64,000 nucleotides of DNA from DAOMNO01 sp035443885 (GTDB taxonomy: Bacteria; Planctomycetota; Phycisphaerae; Phycisphaerales; SM1A02), in assembly GCA_035443885.1 (NCBI GenBank), contig DAOMNO010000002.1, positions 62,001 to 126,000 of the forward strand. The letters are read 5' to 3'. This document shows positions 35,901-44,734 of the stretch, in pieces; within the stretch, counting starts at the first letter, position 1; every line of letters begins with the position of its first letter. The notes below the pieces were generated by a model. That model was not told the origin of the DNA and did no database searches. It was given only the letters and a program-made list of their open reading frames with translations. Position numbers and translations under genes: made by a program.

Positions 35901-37262
35901 CTATTTCTTCGCGTCAGGCAATTTGACGCCGTCCTGTCTTGCCCCTTCTGCAGGCTCAATGCCGAGCAGTCGAGCGACCGTTGCATGAAGCTGCAACGAG
36001 TGGACCGCGCCGAGGTCAACGCCGCCAAGCGGAGACATACCCGGCTGCGGAGCGCGCCACAGAATCATCATGCCGTGCATTTCGGGATTCCGAACCACAT
36101 CATATCCGTGCATGCCGAGCGGCCCGTCAAAGTTGGAAACAGGCTCTGCGGGCGTCTCTTTCGGGCGGCGGCTGAATGTGTAACCCGTATCAACCACAAC
36201 AACAATATCGCCGCTGCGTGACGGATGAGCGTACCCCCACTCACGCGGCATGTTCTCGCGACGATATGCCTTGGCGTATTCATGCTGGTTGACACGAGCG
36301 ACGATCGCATCCAGCTTTGCATTGTCAACTTCCGCGTTCGGTTCTTCATCCTCGCCATGCTGCAAGTAGATATGTCCAACGTTCCCGCTGGTTGACGTAA
36401 CGTATCCCGTAACGCCGTCGATGCCTGCGAGCAGTTCCATGTTTACAAGATGCGTAACGTTCGACATGCCATGATCGGTGCTGATGAGCAGGTAGAACGT
36501 ATCGTTGGGCTTCCTCGAAGGATGCCTCTGCCAGAGTTGCATCGCTTTCTCTGCAAAGTTTGCGAGAAGCGCATCCACTTTCTCGAGTTCTGCAACAGGC
36601 TCGCTCGCATCCGGGCCAAACTCGTGTCCGGGCTTGTCAGGACCGACGACATATCCCATCAACAGTCGCAGCGGCTCATCATTCTCATCTCCTTCCCACG
36701 CGTCGATGACCAGTTGCAAGCGCTCTTCATCTGCCATGCCGCCGATGAATCGCGGCCCGAAGTAATCTGATCGATTGGCGCCTCGCTGAGCATGGGAGAG
36801 GGGCCAGTCGAACACCACGGTACGAACACCCTGCCGCGGCGCGGTGCGCCAGATTGGCTCGGCCTGCATCAACCGTGAATCCCACGGGTAGCGATGGTTT
36901 CGCCAATCAGTTTTGTCAATGAATGAGTTGGCCGTCACACCATGCTTCTCAGCCGTCACACCGGTCGCCTGCGAGACATGGCTGGGAAAAGTCAGCGACG
37001 GGAACACGGGTACAAGTTGGCGGCTTACCGCGCCCTCACGCATGAGTTTGCTCAGGAACGGCAGCTCGCCTCGCTCAAGATAATCCGGTCGCACACCGTC
37101 CACGCTGATCCACACGACCGTTGCACGACCGGCTGCATCTACCTCAAGTGCAGGTGCTTGCCGCGTCACAGCGGGTGGAGATGAAACGGCTTGCCACGCA
37201 GGCAGTGCGATAGCAGCCAGAACCAAGGAAGCAAACAGCAACGACATCGTGCGTGAGTTCAT
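35901..37262 (-). CDS. Secreted alkaline phosphatase superfamily protein (nucleotide pyrophosphatase/phosphodiesterase-like)
   Basis: A 453-residue exported enzyme. An N-terminal signal peptide (hydrophobic run about 6-22, likely cleaved after Ala-Trp-Gln-Ala or nearby) is followed by the NPP core: WISVDGVRPDYL supplies the first metal Asp, FPSLTFPSHVSQATG the Thr nucleophile, STDHGMS two metal ligands, and GMHGYDV the late His. This order fits type I phosphodiesterases / ENPP relatives. Substrate (nucleotides, phospholipids or phosphonates) is unknown. The ATG at 37262 was preferred to an in-frame TTG at 37286. It converges on accA with 7 nt between stops. Confidence 0.88.
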   Translation of the reverse strand: MNSRTMSLLFASLVLAAIALPAWQAVSSPPAVTRQAPALEVDAAGRATVVWISVDGVRPDYLERGELPFLSKLMREGAVSRQLVPVFPSLTFPSHVSQATGVTAEKHGVTANSFIDKTDWRNHRYPWDSRLMQAEPIWRTAPRQGVRTVVFDWPLSHAQRGANRSDYFGPRFIGGMADEERLQLVIDAWEGDENDEPLRLLMGYVVGPDKPGHEFGPDASEPVAELEKVDALLANFAEKAMQLWQRHPSRKPNDTFYLLISTDHGMSNVTHLVNMELLAGIDGVTGYVTSTSGNVGHIYLQHGEDEEPNAEVDNAKLDAIVARVNQHEYAKAYRRENMPREWGYAHPSRSGDIVVVVDTGYTFSRRPKETPAEPVSNFDGPLGMHGYDVVRNPEMHGMMILWRAPQPGMSPLGGVDLGAVHSLQLHATVARLLGIEPAEGARQDGVKLPDAKK

Positions 37263-37317
37263 GTCTATCCAATGCTTTCTATGCAATCAATCATCAACCC
37301 AAACGAGAAGAGAACCC

Positions 37318-37740
37318 TCAACCATATCCGAGTTGTTCCAGTTCATCCTCATCCAAGCCAAAATGATGCCCAATCTCATGCAGAATCGTGATGCGAATCT
37401 CCTCAAAAACTTCATCCTCCCCGCCCCAGACGTTACCTTCTTCGTCCTCCCACGGCTCCCAACCGCCCGCGTGTTCAATGATCCCCTCCCGAAAAATGTG
37501 GATTGTTTCCGGCAGGTCAGAACCCTGTGAAACTGAACGATCCGTCAGCGGCGTGCCGGAATGCAGGCCGCACAGCGATTCGTCCTCGCCGTCGATGCCA
37601 AGTTCCGCCAGGAGTTCAGGGGAAGGGTGATCCTCAACGATCAGCGGAGCCTCTTCGAGCAAATCGTGCAGTCGCTGCGGCAGACAATCCAGCACTTCCT
37701 CCAGTAGTGCATCGAACCGCTCCCGCTCCGCTGGATTCAC
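37318..37740 (-). CDS. Small zincin-like metallopeptidase family protein
   Basis: A 140-residue acidic cytoplasmic protein. The C-terminal ILHEIGHHFGLDEDELEQL is the signature of a widespread uncharacterised minimal zincin family (PF06262-like, from memory), and RFDALLEEVLDCLPQRL and VEDHPSPELL are its other typical elements. The GTG at 37740 overlaps the pyrD stop by 4 nt (GTGA), deciding the start; the frame stays open into pyrD, giving a longer but unsupported reading. The substrate is unknown. Confidence 0.88.
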   Translation of the reverse strand: MNPAERERFDALLEEVLDCLPQRLHDLLEEAPLIVEDHPSPELLAELGIDGEDESLCGLHSGTPLTDRSVSQGSDLPETIHIFREGIIEHAGGWEPWEDEEGNVWGGEDEVFEEIRITILHEIGHHFGLDEDELEQLGYG

Positions 37741-38657
37741 CGCATCGCTCCTACCAGTTCGCTGATACTCGCGCACCCCTGCCGCGTGAACCATGATGCC
37801 AAGCCGCGATTGATCGCACGAGGCAATGTGGGATCAAGGAACAATCCGGTGCCCACTCCCACGGCCGTCGCCCCTGCGAGAATCATCTCCGCTGCATCCT
37901 GCCACTTCACAACACCGCCAAGACCGATGATGGGCACGCTCGCATCTCTCGCTATGGCGTCATACACCTGCCGCACCATGCGCACCACGATGGGGTGAAT
38001 TCCCGGCCCGCTCAATCCGCCTGTGCCTCGGCTCAATCGCGGCGACCGCGTCTCGACATCAATCGCCATGGCTGAGAATGTGTTGACCAGCGTGAGTGCG
38101 TCTGCGCCACATTCGATCGCAGCTCGCGCCATACCCACGATGTCGCCGACGTTCGGCGAAAGTTTCACGATCATCTTCGTTTGCCGAAGGGCGGGTCGAA
38201 CCTCACTCAGAAGCTCTCGCAGTTTGGTCGGATGCTCACCAAACTGAAGCCCATCAGAAGTATTCGGGCACGAGACGTTCAATTCCACAGCGGGAAGACG
38301 ATCGGCCTTGTCGAATGCCTCGGCAATCATGAGATACTCGTCGATCGAATGGCCGGCAATGGAGCCGATGATGATCGTTTCCACGCTCGCAGCGGCGGGC
38401 AGCTTCTCCGTCAGGAATCGCTGCAAGCCGACGTTGGCGAGGCCGATGGCATTCAACATGCCATGCGGCGCATCAATAAGCCGCCACGGCGCGTTCCCCT
38501 CGCGCGGCTCTCGCGTGATGGATTTCGTCGTGATCGCACCGAGTTCATGCGGATCCAGAACATTCGGCAGCTCTTCGATGTAGCCGCATGTCCCTGCCGC
38601 TGCGATGATCGGCGTTCGAAGACGAAGCCCTGCAAGATGGACGGAAAGATTGGCCAT
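37737..38657 (-). CDS. pyrD: Dihydroorotate dehydrogenase, class 1B type
   Basis: Oxidises dihydroorotate to orotate in pyrimidine synthesis. About 306 residues. The fold begins LSVHLAGLRLRTPIIAAAG, with TTKSITREPREGN, the catalytic cysteine in ELNVSCPNTSDG, KLSPNVGDI, NTFSAMAID, GGLSGPGIHP and GLGGVVKWQDA. A Cys rather than Ser base marks class 1. Class 1B enzymes use a PyrK partner, which is not adjacent. The ATG at 38657 matches the family N-terminus; a TTG at 38690 is in frame. It diverges from the TPR-YggX gene at 38737. Confidence 0.95.
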   Translation of the reverse strand: MANLSVHLAGLRLRTPIIAAAGTCGYIEELPNVLDPHELGAITTKSITREPREGNAPWRLIDAPHGMLNAIGLANVGLQRFLTEKLPAAASVETIIIGSIAGHSIDEYLMIAEAFDKADRLPAVELNVSCPNTSDGLQFGEHPTKLRELLSEVRPALRQTKMIVKLSPNVGDIVGMARAAIECGADALTLVNTFSAMAIDVETRSPRLSRGTGGLSGPGIHPIVVRMVRQVYDAIARDASVPIIGLGGVVKWQDAAEMILAGATAVGVGTGLFLDPTLPRAINRGLASWFTRQGCASISELVGAMR

Positions 38658-38736
38658 GAAGAAACCCGAAGGCAGGGCGACATCGTACAACGGCTGCGTT
38701 TCGGAAGCGGCCGGCTCTGGCGCGTATCATGTCCGC

Positions 38737-39381
38737 ATGACGACGACCCTTGACCAGCGCATCGCTCAGTTCGAGAACATGGCTGCTGCGGACCCCACGA
38801 ACGACATGGCCCACTTCAGCCTGGGGAACGCGTACCTTCAAAGCGGCCGAGCCGCCGAAGCCGCGAAAAGTCTCGAACGATGCATTGAACTGAATCCGGA
38901 CATGAGCAAGGCCTATCAGCTTGCGGGCGACGCCATGATCAAGGCTGGTTGGGCGGACAAAGCCGTGGCAGTACTCAACAAGGGCTATGAAGTCGCCGCT
39001 GCCAAGGGCGATCTGATGCCCAAGAATGCGATGGCCGACCTGCTTCGGTCCATTGGCCGCGAGCCGCCTCAACTCTCCACGGAGACGGTGGCGCAGGCTC
39101 AGCGGCTCGCAGCGTCAGGCACGTTCCTCTGCCGACGGACGGGCCGACCCGGTACAAAGCTCCCCGGCCCGCCGTTTCGCGGCCCCATCGGACAGTGGAT
39201 TTATGAGAATATCTCCGCAGAAACATGGCGAGACTGGATCGGGCAAGGCACGAAAGTCATCAACGAGCTTCGCCTCGATCTTTCCCGCGATCAGGATCAG
39301 GAAACCTATGACCAGCACATGCGGGACTACCTCGGCATTGATCCCACCTTGCACGAACAGTTGACCAGTGCCAAGTCGTAA
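38737..39381 (+). CDS. TPR protein with C-terminal YggX-like Fe(2+)-trafficking domain
   Basis: A 214-residue fusion. Residues ~1-95 carry TPR motifs (AHFSLGNAYLQSGRAAEAAK, SKAYQLAGDAMIKAGWADKA). Residues ~130-210 match YggX: FLCRRTGRPGTKLPGPPFRG, QWIYENISAETWRDWIGQG and KVINELRLDLSR correspond to the FC...L, IY..IS...W..W and M.IN..RL blocks of that family, with the N-terminal cysteine kept. YggX limits oxidative damage to Fe-S clusters, probably by handling iron. The TPR part may dock it to a partner. The ATG at 38737 starts right before the TPRs; longer in-frame reading overlaps pyrD. Confidence 0.85.
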   Translation: MTTTLDQRIAQFENMAAADPTNDMAHFSLGNAYLQSGRAAEAAKSLERCIELNPDMSKAYQLAGDAMIKAGWADKAVAVLNKGYEVAAAKGDLMPKNAMADLLRSIGREPPQLSTETVAQAQRLAASGTFLCRRTGRPGTKLPGPPFRGPIGQWIYENISAETWRDWIGQGTKVINELRLDLSRDQDQETYDQHMRDYLGIDPTLHEQLTSAKS

Positions 39382-39391
39382 CGCACGCTTG

Positions 39392-39459
39392 ACCTTTCCC
39401 TTCAAATGATCCAGATTCAGAGTGTTACTACTGTCTGGATCATTTTGAAGGGGAAAGGT
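39392..39459. repeat. Long imperfect inverted repeat (24-bp arms)
   Basis: Left arm 39392-39415 and right arm 39434-39459 are complementary over 24 bp with two single-base bulges, around an 18-nt loop. Each arm pairs a C/T-run with TTCAAA-ATGATCCAGA. It lies between the TPR-YggX gene and the minus-strand tRNA-Ser, so it may end transcription from both sides, although there is no T-run. The arm length is unusual for a simple terminator; a miniature element or a processed RNA hairpin are alternatives. Confidence 0.85.
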
Positions 39460-39508
39460 CGGTATCTCTTGGTGAAATCCACCACGATCTTCATGCTGTT
39501 CTATCAAG

Positions 39509-39596
39509 CGGACAGGGTGGGATTCGAACCCACGATGACCACGAGGGCCATACCGGTTTTCGAGACCGGCGCGTTCAACCGCTCCGCCACCTGTCC
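39509..39596 (-). tRNA. tRNA-Ser (anticodon CGA)
   Basis: A complete class II tRNA of 88 nt on the minus strand. The acceptor stem pairs GGACAGG with CCTGTCC plus discriminator G, the serine identity base. The anticodon stem CCGGT/ACCGG closes the loop CTCGAAA, giving anticodon CGA for UCG codons. A long variable arm precedes the T arm GTGGGTTCGAATCCCAC. CCA is not encoded. Confidence 0.97.
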
Positions 39597-39824
39597 ATTT
39601 TCCACCTTCTGTTGGGAAGGAAGGAGCGGGATTCTTGCAAGATCACGCGATGCCGTCAATACCAACACCTGCGAGCCGTCTCGCCAGCTTACGGGACGTT
39701 GCGCTGCAAATGCCATGTTCAGGTGGCCCTTGCGGAGAGAGATGGCATTTTGACCGTGTTTTCTGCTTCAATCAGCCGATTTTCTGCGTATGCTGTTGAA
39801 CGGGGCGACGAAAGACGACCTTCC

Positions 39825-41897
39825 ATGAAGTTCATCCGACATGCTGTAATCGCCCTCGCTTCGCTGGCAGTATTGCTTCTGCTGACGTTTTCAGCGCCGG
39901 CGGACGTTTCTCAATCACCACAGCCATCAAACAAACCCGTGCAGGCAGCGGCAGTTGTTCAAGCTCGCCAGCCACTTGCCAAGGGCCCACGTCCGGTTCA
40001 ACCGCCCCACCAGCACATGCTTATCGTCAAGTTTCGCGATGACCTGCTTGCTCGTGCAATTGAGGGGCAGGTTGTCAGCCTCGCTCGCGCTCCAATCAAC
40101 GTGGCAGCGGAGGTTGTTGCGAATCACGGAGCGTCGTTCACACAACTGATTCAACTGCCTACGGAACGAATCCAGTTCCTTGAGAATCGTGCCCGCCAGG
40201 CACGAGGCGTGGCGCAGCCGGATTTGGCTGGCATCATGCGAGTCGATGCGCCGGCTGATCGCCTACAAGCCATTGCGGACGCGCTGCATGCTTCCGAGCT
40301 TGTGGAGTGGGTTCAGTTTGACGAAGTGAACCCCCCGCCCCCGGTCATGGATACACCATGTGTTGACATCGCGCCTGTCACGCCGAGCTACATCGCGCTA
40401 CAAACATATCGCGGACCGAACCCTGGACTGAACATGAACGCCTTCTGGGCAATGGGGAACGCCCGCGGCGCGGGTATCAAGGTTGCAGACTGCGAATACT
40501 GGTACAACGGCGACCACGAAGACCTGTGCAATATCATTCCAGAACCGGGACAGACACCCCATCCAAATGTCATCAGCAACAACTGGCACGAGCACGGCAC
40601 GGCGGTCATGGGTGAAATGGTCGGCGGCGACAACGCCTATGGCGTAACCGGCCTCGTACCGGATGCACAAGCGTACTTCTTCCCTGAATGGACCATTCAG
40701 GGTGGCAGTCGGCGTGTTACCGCCATCGCCAACGCGATCGCAACCATGAATGCTGGCGACGTCGTCTTGCTGGAAATGCAGACAACCGGAGCAGGTGGCG
40801 GCTACGGACCGGCAGAACTGAGTGCTGCCGTGTGGACAGTCGTCAAGAACGGCACTGATGCTGGTGTCATCGTTGTCGGCGCTGCTGGTAACGGCAATCA
40901 GAACCTCGACTCTTCGGCATACAACACCTATATGAGTTGGGGCGATAGCGGCGCGATCATTGTCGGAGCAGGCAGCGCGAACACCTCGCACAACAAGCTG
41001 AGCTTCAGCACCTACGGCAGCCGAGTCAACGTGCAAGGCTGGGGGCAGTCAGTCTTCACCACCGGTTACGGTACGTTTGCGGAAATCGGTGGCGACTTCA
41101 ATCAGCGATACACATCGTCGTTCAATGGCACCAGTTCAGCCAGTCCCTTCATTGCAGCCGCATGTGTCTCACTACAGAGTTTCGCCGTCGCGAACCTCGG
41201 CAGACGACTGACCCCTGCAGAGATGCGCGACGTACTCATCAGCACGGGCATTCCACAAGGAAGCGGCGGGCACATCGGCCCCTTCCCGAACATGGTGGCA
41301 GCAGGGAATATGGTGCTCAGCATGGGCTTGGCCAACAATTCATGCGAGAATGCCATCGCCGTGAATGTCGGCGCAACCCCCTTCAGCACGCTTGGCGCGG
41401 GCACAAACGGGCCAGATGAACCCGGTCTGTGCAATCTCTTCGGCGATTCACATCTTGAAAACGATATCTGGTTCTCGCATGTCGCCACATGCACCGGCAC
41501 GCTGACGATCGACCTGTGCGATTCAACCTATCACTCCAAGGTCGCGGTGTACGCAGCATGCCCCACGCAATCAGGAGAGGTACTTGCCTGCAACGCAGGC
41601 GGCTGCTACACCCGCGCGAAGCTGACCATGCCTGTTACGCAAGGTCAATCGCTCATCATCCGCATCGGCGGACACTTCGGTGCAAGCGGGCAGGGAACCA
41701 TGATTCTCTCGTGCGATGAGCTGACATGCCCCGGAGACTTCAACAGCAGCGGTGACGTGAATGTTCAGGACTTACTCCTGCTGCTTGCTGCCTGGGGACC
41801 GTGCCCGCAGCCATGCGCAGCGGACCTCAGCGGAGATGGTCAGGTGGATGTCGCCGATCTGTTGATGCTCCTCGGTGCGTGGGGCGCGTGCCCGTAG
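39825..41897 (+). CDS. Secreted subtilisin-like serine protease with dockerin-type C-terminus
   Basis: A 690-residue exported protein. The signal peptide spans about residues 1-27 (Ala-Pro-Ala end). A Pro/Gln-rich linker and an inhibitor-like prodomain (about 60-170) precede the S8 domain with Asp222 (VADCEYW), His257 (HEHGTAVMGE) and Ser437 (GTSSASP). A Cys-rich beta domain follows (about 495-635), then two EF-hand-like dockerin repeats (CPGDFNSSGDVNVQDLLLLL and ADLSGDGQVDVADLLMLL), each ending Trp-Gly-x-Cys. The tail probably binds calcium and anchors or sorts the enzyme. The start was placed at the Met of the signal peptide; upstream in-frame residues are not exported-like. Confidence 0.92.
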   Translation: MKFIRHAVIALASLAVLLLLTFSAPADVSQSPQPSNKPVQAAAVVQARQPLAKGPRPVQPPHQHMLIVKFRDDLLARAIEGQVVSLARAPINVAAEVVANHGASFTQLIQLPTERIQFLENRARQARGVAQPDLAGIMRVDAPADRLQAIADALHASELVEWVQFDEVNPPPPVMDTPCVDIAPVTPSYIALQTYRGPNPGLNMNAFWAMGNARGAGIKVADCEYWYNGDHEDLCNIIPEPGQTPHPNVISNNWHEHGTAVMGEMVGGDNAYGVTGLVPDAQAYFFPEWTIQGGSRRVTAIANAIATMNAGDVVLLEMQTTGAGGGYGPAELSAAVWTVVKNGTDAGVIVVGAAGNGNQNLDSSAYNTYMSWGDSGAIIVGAGSANTSHNKLSFSTYGSRVNVQGWGQSVFTTGYGTFAEIGGDFNQRYTSSFNGTSSASPFIAAACVSLQSFAVANLGRRLTPAEMRDVLISTGIPQGSGGHIGPFPNMVAAGNMVLSMGLANNSCENAIAVNVGATPFSTLGAGTNGPDEPGLCNLFGDSHLENDIWFSHVATCTGTLTIDLCDSTYHSKVAVYAACPTQSGEVLACNAGGCYTRAKLTMPVTQGQSLIIRIGGHFGASGQGTMILSCDELTCPGDFNSSGDVNVQDLLLLLAAWGPCPQPCAADLSGDGQVDVADLLMLLGAWGACP

Positions 41898-41899
41898 CA

Positions 41900-41918
41900 A
41901 GTTCGATAAAATCGAACT
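41900..41918. other. Short perfect palindrome between convergent stops
   Basis: AGTTCGAT, AAA, ATCGAACT form an 8-bp stem with a 3-nt loop in the 20-nt gap between the protease and ppc stop codons, reaching into the ppc stop. There is no T-run, so a bidirectional terminator is only a possibility. Confidence 0.45.
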
Positions 41919-44707
41919 CATCCGGTCGTGCGCAACCCCGCAGCGATCCCTTGAATCGTCAACCTGATGAGATGGCGCAGATGATCGCTTCGCTCTTCAT
42001 TGAGCGCCGCGCTTGCGCGCACGCGGCGAAACAGCGAAATCTGAATAAAATTGAGCGGATCAACAAATGGGTTGCGAACCGCAATCGACCGATGCAGCCA
42101 TGGCAAACCTGCGAGCAACTCCTGGCGGCCAGCCGCTTTGAGTATCGCATGACAACTCCGAAGATGCTCCGACTCAACACGGCCCCATACTTCTTGCTGG
42201 ATTGACTCGTTGTCAACAAGTTCAGCGTAGCGCCGACCAATGTCCATATCCGCTTTGGCGAGTGCCAACTCTGCGTTATCGATCATCGCCCGGAAAAACG
42301 GCCAGCGTTCATACATGGTCTGTATGAGTTGCAACGCCGACTCGCTGTCGTCTGAAAAACGTCCAACCGCTGAACCCAAGCCATACCACCCCGGAATCAG
42401 GTGCCTGCACTGCGTCCACGAGAAAACCCATGGAATGGCGCGCAGCGACCCAAGACTTCGCTCTCCACCGCGTCGAGCGGGACGGGACCCTATCGGCAGA
42501 TTCTCTATTTCACTGATAGGCGTCGCAGACTCGAAATAACGAATAAACCCATGATGCTCCACCAACTCGCGATATGTGGCGTAGGCTTCATGGGACATTC
42601 GATCCATGGCGTCATGCCATTCTGGTACGATCGGCTCGCCTACTGCACCGGCGACTAGCAGCGTTGCCCATGAGACCTGTTCAAGATGGCGATGAGCGAC
42701 GTTCGGATCGTCATATCGCTCCGCCAGTACTTCGCCCTGCTCTGTCATGCGAATCGCACCGTCCATCGTCTCGTGAGGAAGCGACAGAATCCCGCGAGCC
42801 GCTGGCCCGCCGCCACGTCCGAGCGAGCCGCCGCGACCGTGAAAGAACACGGGCCGCACGTCGCGGCTTCGTGCAACCTTCGTCAGTTCCAACTGGGCTT
42901 TATACAACTCCCATGACGCCGTGAGATATCCGCCATCTTTCGTGCTGTCGGAGTACCCGATCATGATGATTTGTTGTCCGCCGTCGCGTTTTACATGCGC
43001 TGCCCAGGCTGGATGATCGAGCATGGCCGCCAGTGTGATCGGCGCACGCCGAAGGTCTTCTATCGTTTCAAAGAGCGGCACGATCGGCATCGGCAACGCA
43101 GCGCCCAGCCCCGCTTGCGCACCGGCCCAGTGACTAAGCCACAACACCGCCAGCATATCGCTGGGCTGATGCGTCATGCTGACGATCAGCGCACCAAGCG
43201 ATGTTTCACCATTCATCGCGATGGTTTCAGCTAACAACCGGAAGAGGCCGATCGCTTCACACGCTGCTTCCGAAAGGCTCGTCGCATCAAGTTCCGCACG
43301 CCACGGCATAGATGCTGTGAGAACGGCCTGCCGCCCTTGTTCATCCAGTTCCGCGTATTCGCTGGTCACGCCAATGTGAGCCAGAATCTCGTCGATCACG
43401 CCGTGATACCACGAGGATTCCTGACGCACATCCAACCGCATGAGGTGGAAACCGAATACATTGATCTGACAGAGCCACTCGCGCACATGGTCTGCCATCA
43501 ACTTGCCCGCAATGTTATTGAGCAACGTGGTGTACAGCAGCTTCACATCGCGATGGAGTTCAGCAGCACCTGCATAAGCGCCATCGGGGAGCGCCGCGAA
43601 TGGCTCAGCGAGCGCGGTCTGCTCAAGTCGCCATTGAATGACCCGAAGCCATCGCCGGCAGGTTTCCCGACATGAAATGGGCGCGATCAGCTCTGCCAGA
43701 TGGCTCCACCTGTTCACGGCGCTATCAAGAGCCTGCTTCAAAGCCGATGAAACCGCGATCTTGCCATCAGACACACTGAGACTGCGGCGAACAGCAGCGC
43801 ATTGAAGCACGTGTCTTCGCAACGCAGCCTGCCGCATTGCCGCAAGCGTTTGCTGTGTTACACGGGCAGTTACGTTCGGGTTGCCATCACGATCACCGCC
43901 GATCCACGTTGCGAACTTGAGAAACGGCGGCAGCACAAATTCAGTTTGCGGACACACACGCTCCAGCGCATCGCGAAGGTCGTCATACAGTCGTGGCACG
44001 ACATCCCAGAGCGTCGTTGCGAAGAAGAGTGAACGATTGACTTCTTCCAGGACAGACGGTTTCCGCTCACGGAGAAAATCCGTCTGCCAGAGGGCGATCA
44101 GGTCGTATCGCACACGTTGCCAAAGATGCTCACGCTCTCGTGGCAGTAAAGACGGATCATCCATCTCTCGCATATGCCCGCGCAAATCACGAATCTTCTC
44201 CCGAAGGGATTTGCGCTTGGCCTCGGTGGGATGCGCGGTGAACACCAGTTCAATCTCCAACCGATTCACAAGCGATTGCAAGGCATCCGCGTCCAAACCG
44301 GCTGCGCACAATCGCTCAATCGCGTCTGCTATTGATTCTGCCGGTGGCGCCGGGTGTCGCTTGCGTTCGCGCTCTCGCAGCACACGAATCCGATGGCGGT
44401 CTTCACTCAAGTTGGCGAGATCGAAATACAGAATCAGCGCATGGATCAGCACGCTGAGGGTCTCGTCATCAACGCGCTCCAGATGGTGAATCAGCTTGCG
44501 CTCAGCATCAGGCTCGCCCGCGCGCCGCCGCTGCGCCAGTTCTCGAACCTCACGGACAGTCACAACGGCCTTATCCCCCGCCAGTTCAGCAATCACCTGC
44601 TGCAGCACTTCATCAAGAGCACGAACTTCTTCGTGGAGCTGCTCCATGCCGCGCTCGTTGGGATTAGGAGCGTTCACACCGTTTGGCGCGTTATGGTTCG
44701 GTTCCAT
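41918..44707 (-). CDS. ppc: Phosphoenolpyruvate carboxylase
   Basis: Carboxylates phosphoenolpyruvate to oxaloacetate to refill the TCA cycle. The 929-residue protein has every hallmark: FTAHPTEAKRKSLREKI with the catalytic His, GGDRDGNPNVT, YSDSTKDGGYLTASWELY, FFHGRGGSLGRGGGPAA, GSRPARRG and LRAIPWVFSWTQCRHLIPGW. It ends in INFIQ-like FIQISLFRR and a Gly-rich terminus TIQGIAAGLRTTG, as usual. The ATG at 44707 is chosen; an in-frame GTG at 44725 is possible. It is convergent with the protease and follows the QueC-like gene on the same strand. Confidence 0.97.
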   Translation of the reverse strand: MEPNHNAPNGVNAPNPNERGMEQLHEEVRALDEVLQQVIAELAGDKAVVTVREVRELAQRRRAGEPDAERKLIHHLERVDDETLSVLIHALILYFDLANLSEDRHRIRVLRERERKRHPAPPAESIADAIERLCAAGLDADALQSLVNRLEIELVFTAHPTEAKRKSLREKIRDLRGHMREMDDPSLLPREREHLWQRVRYDLIALWQTDFLRERKPSVLEEVNRSLFFATTLWDVVPRLYDDLRDALERVCPQTEFVLPPFLKFATWIGGDRDGNPNVTARVTQQTLAAMRQAALRRHVLQCAAVRRSLSVSDGKIAVSSALKQALDSAVNRWSHLAELIAPISCRETCRRWLRVIQWRLEQTALAEPFAALPDGAYAGAAELHRDVKLLYTTLLNNIAGKLMADHVREWLCQINVFGFHLMRLDVRQESSWYHGVIDEILAHIGVTSEYAELDEQGRQAVLTASMPWRAELDATSLSEAACEAIGLFRLLAETIAMNGETSLGALIVSMTHQPSDMLAVLWLSHWAGAQAGLGAALPMPIVPLFETIEDLRRAPITLAAMLDHPAWAAHVKRDGGQQIIMIGYSDSTKDGGYLTASWELYKAQLELTKVARSRDVRPVFFHGRGGSLGRGGGPAARGILSLPHETMDGAIRMTEQGEVLAERYDDPNVAHRHLEQVSWATLLVAGAVGEPIVPEWHDAMDRMSHEAYATYRELVEHHGFIRYFESATPISEIENLPIGSRPARRGGERSLGSLRAIPWVFSWTQCRHLIPGWYGLGSAVGRFSDDSESALQLIQTMYERWPFFRAMIDNAELALAKADMDIGRRYAELVDNESIQQEVWGRVESEHLRSCHAILKAAGRQELLAGLPWLHRSIAVRNPFVDPLNFIQISLFRRVRASAALNEERSDHLRHLIRLTIQGIAAGLRTTG

Positions 44708-44734
44708 GCGTGCAGGATAGGCCACGTAACTTGA

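Noticed and set aside
39392..39459. CRISPR-like repeat
   Set aside because: There are only two complementary arms, no spaced direct repeats and no cas genes in the window.
41900..41918. Terminator between protease and ppc
   Set aside because: The stem is only 8 bp and no T-run follows on either strand; kept only as a palindrome.
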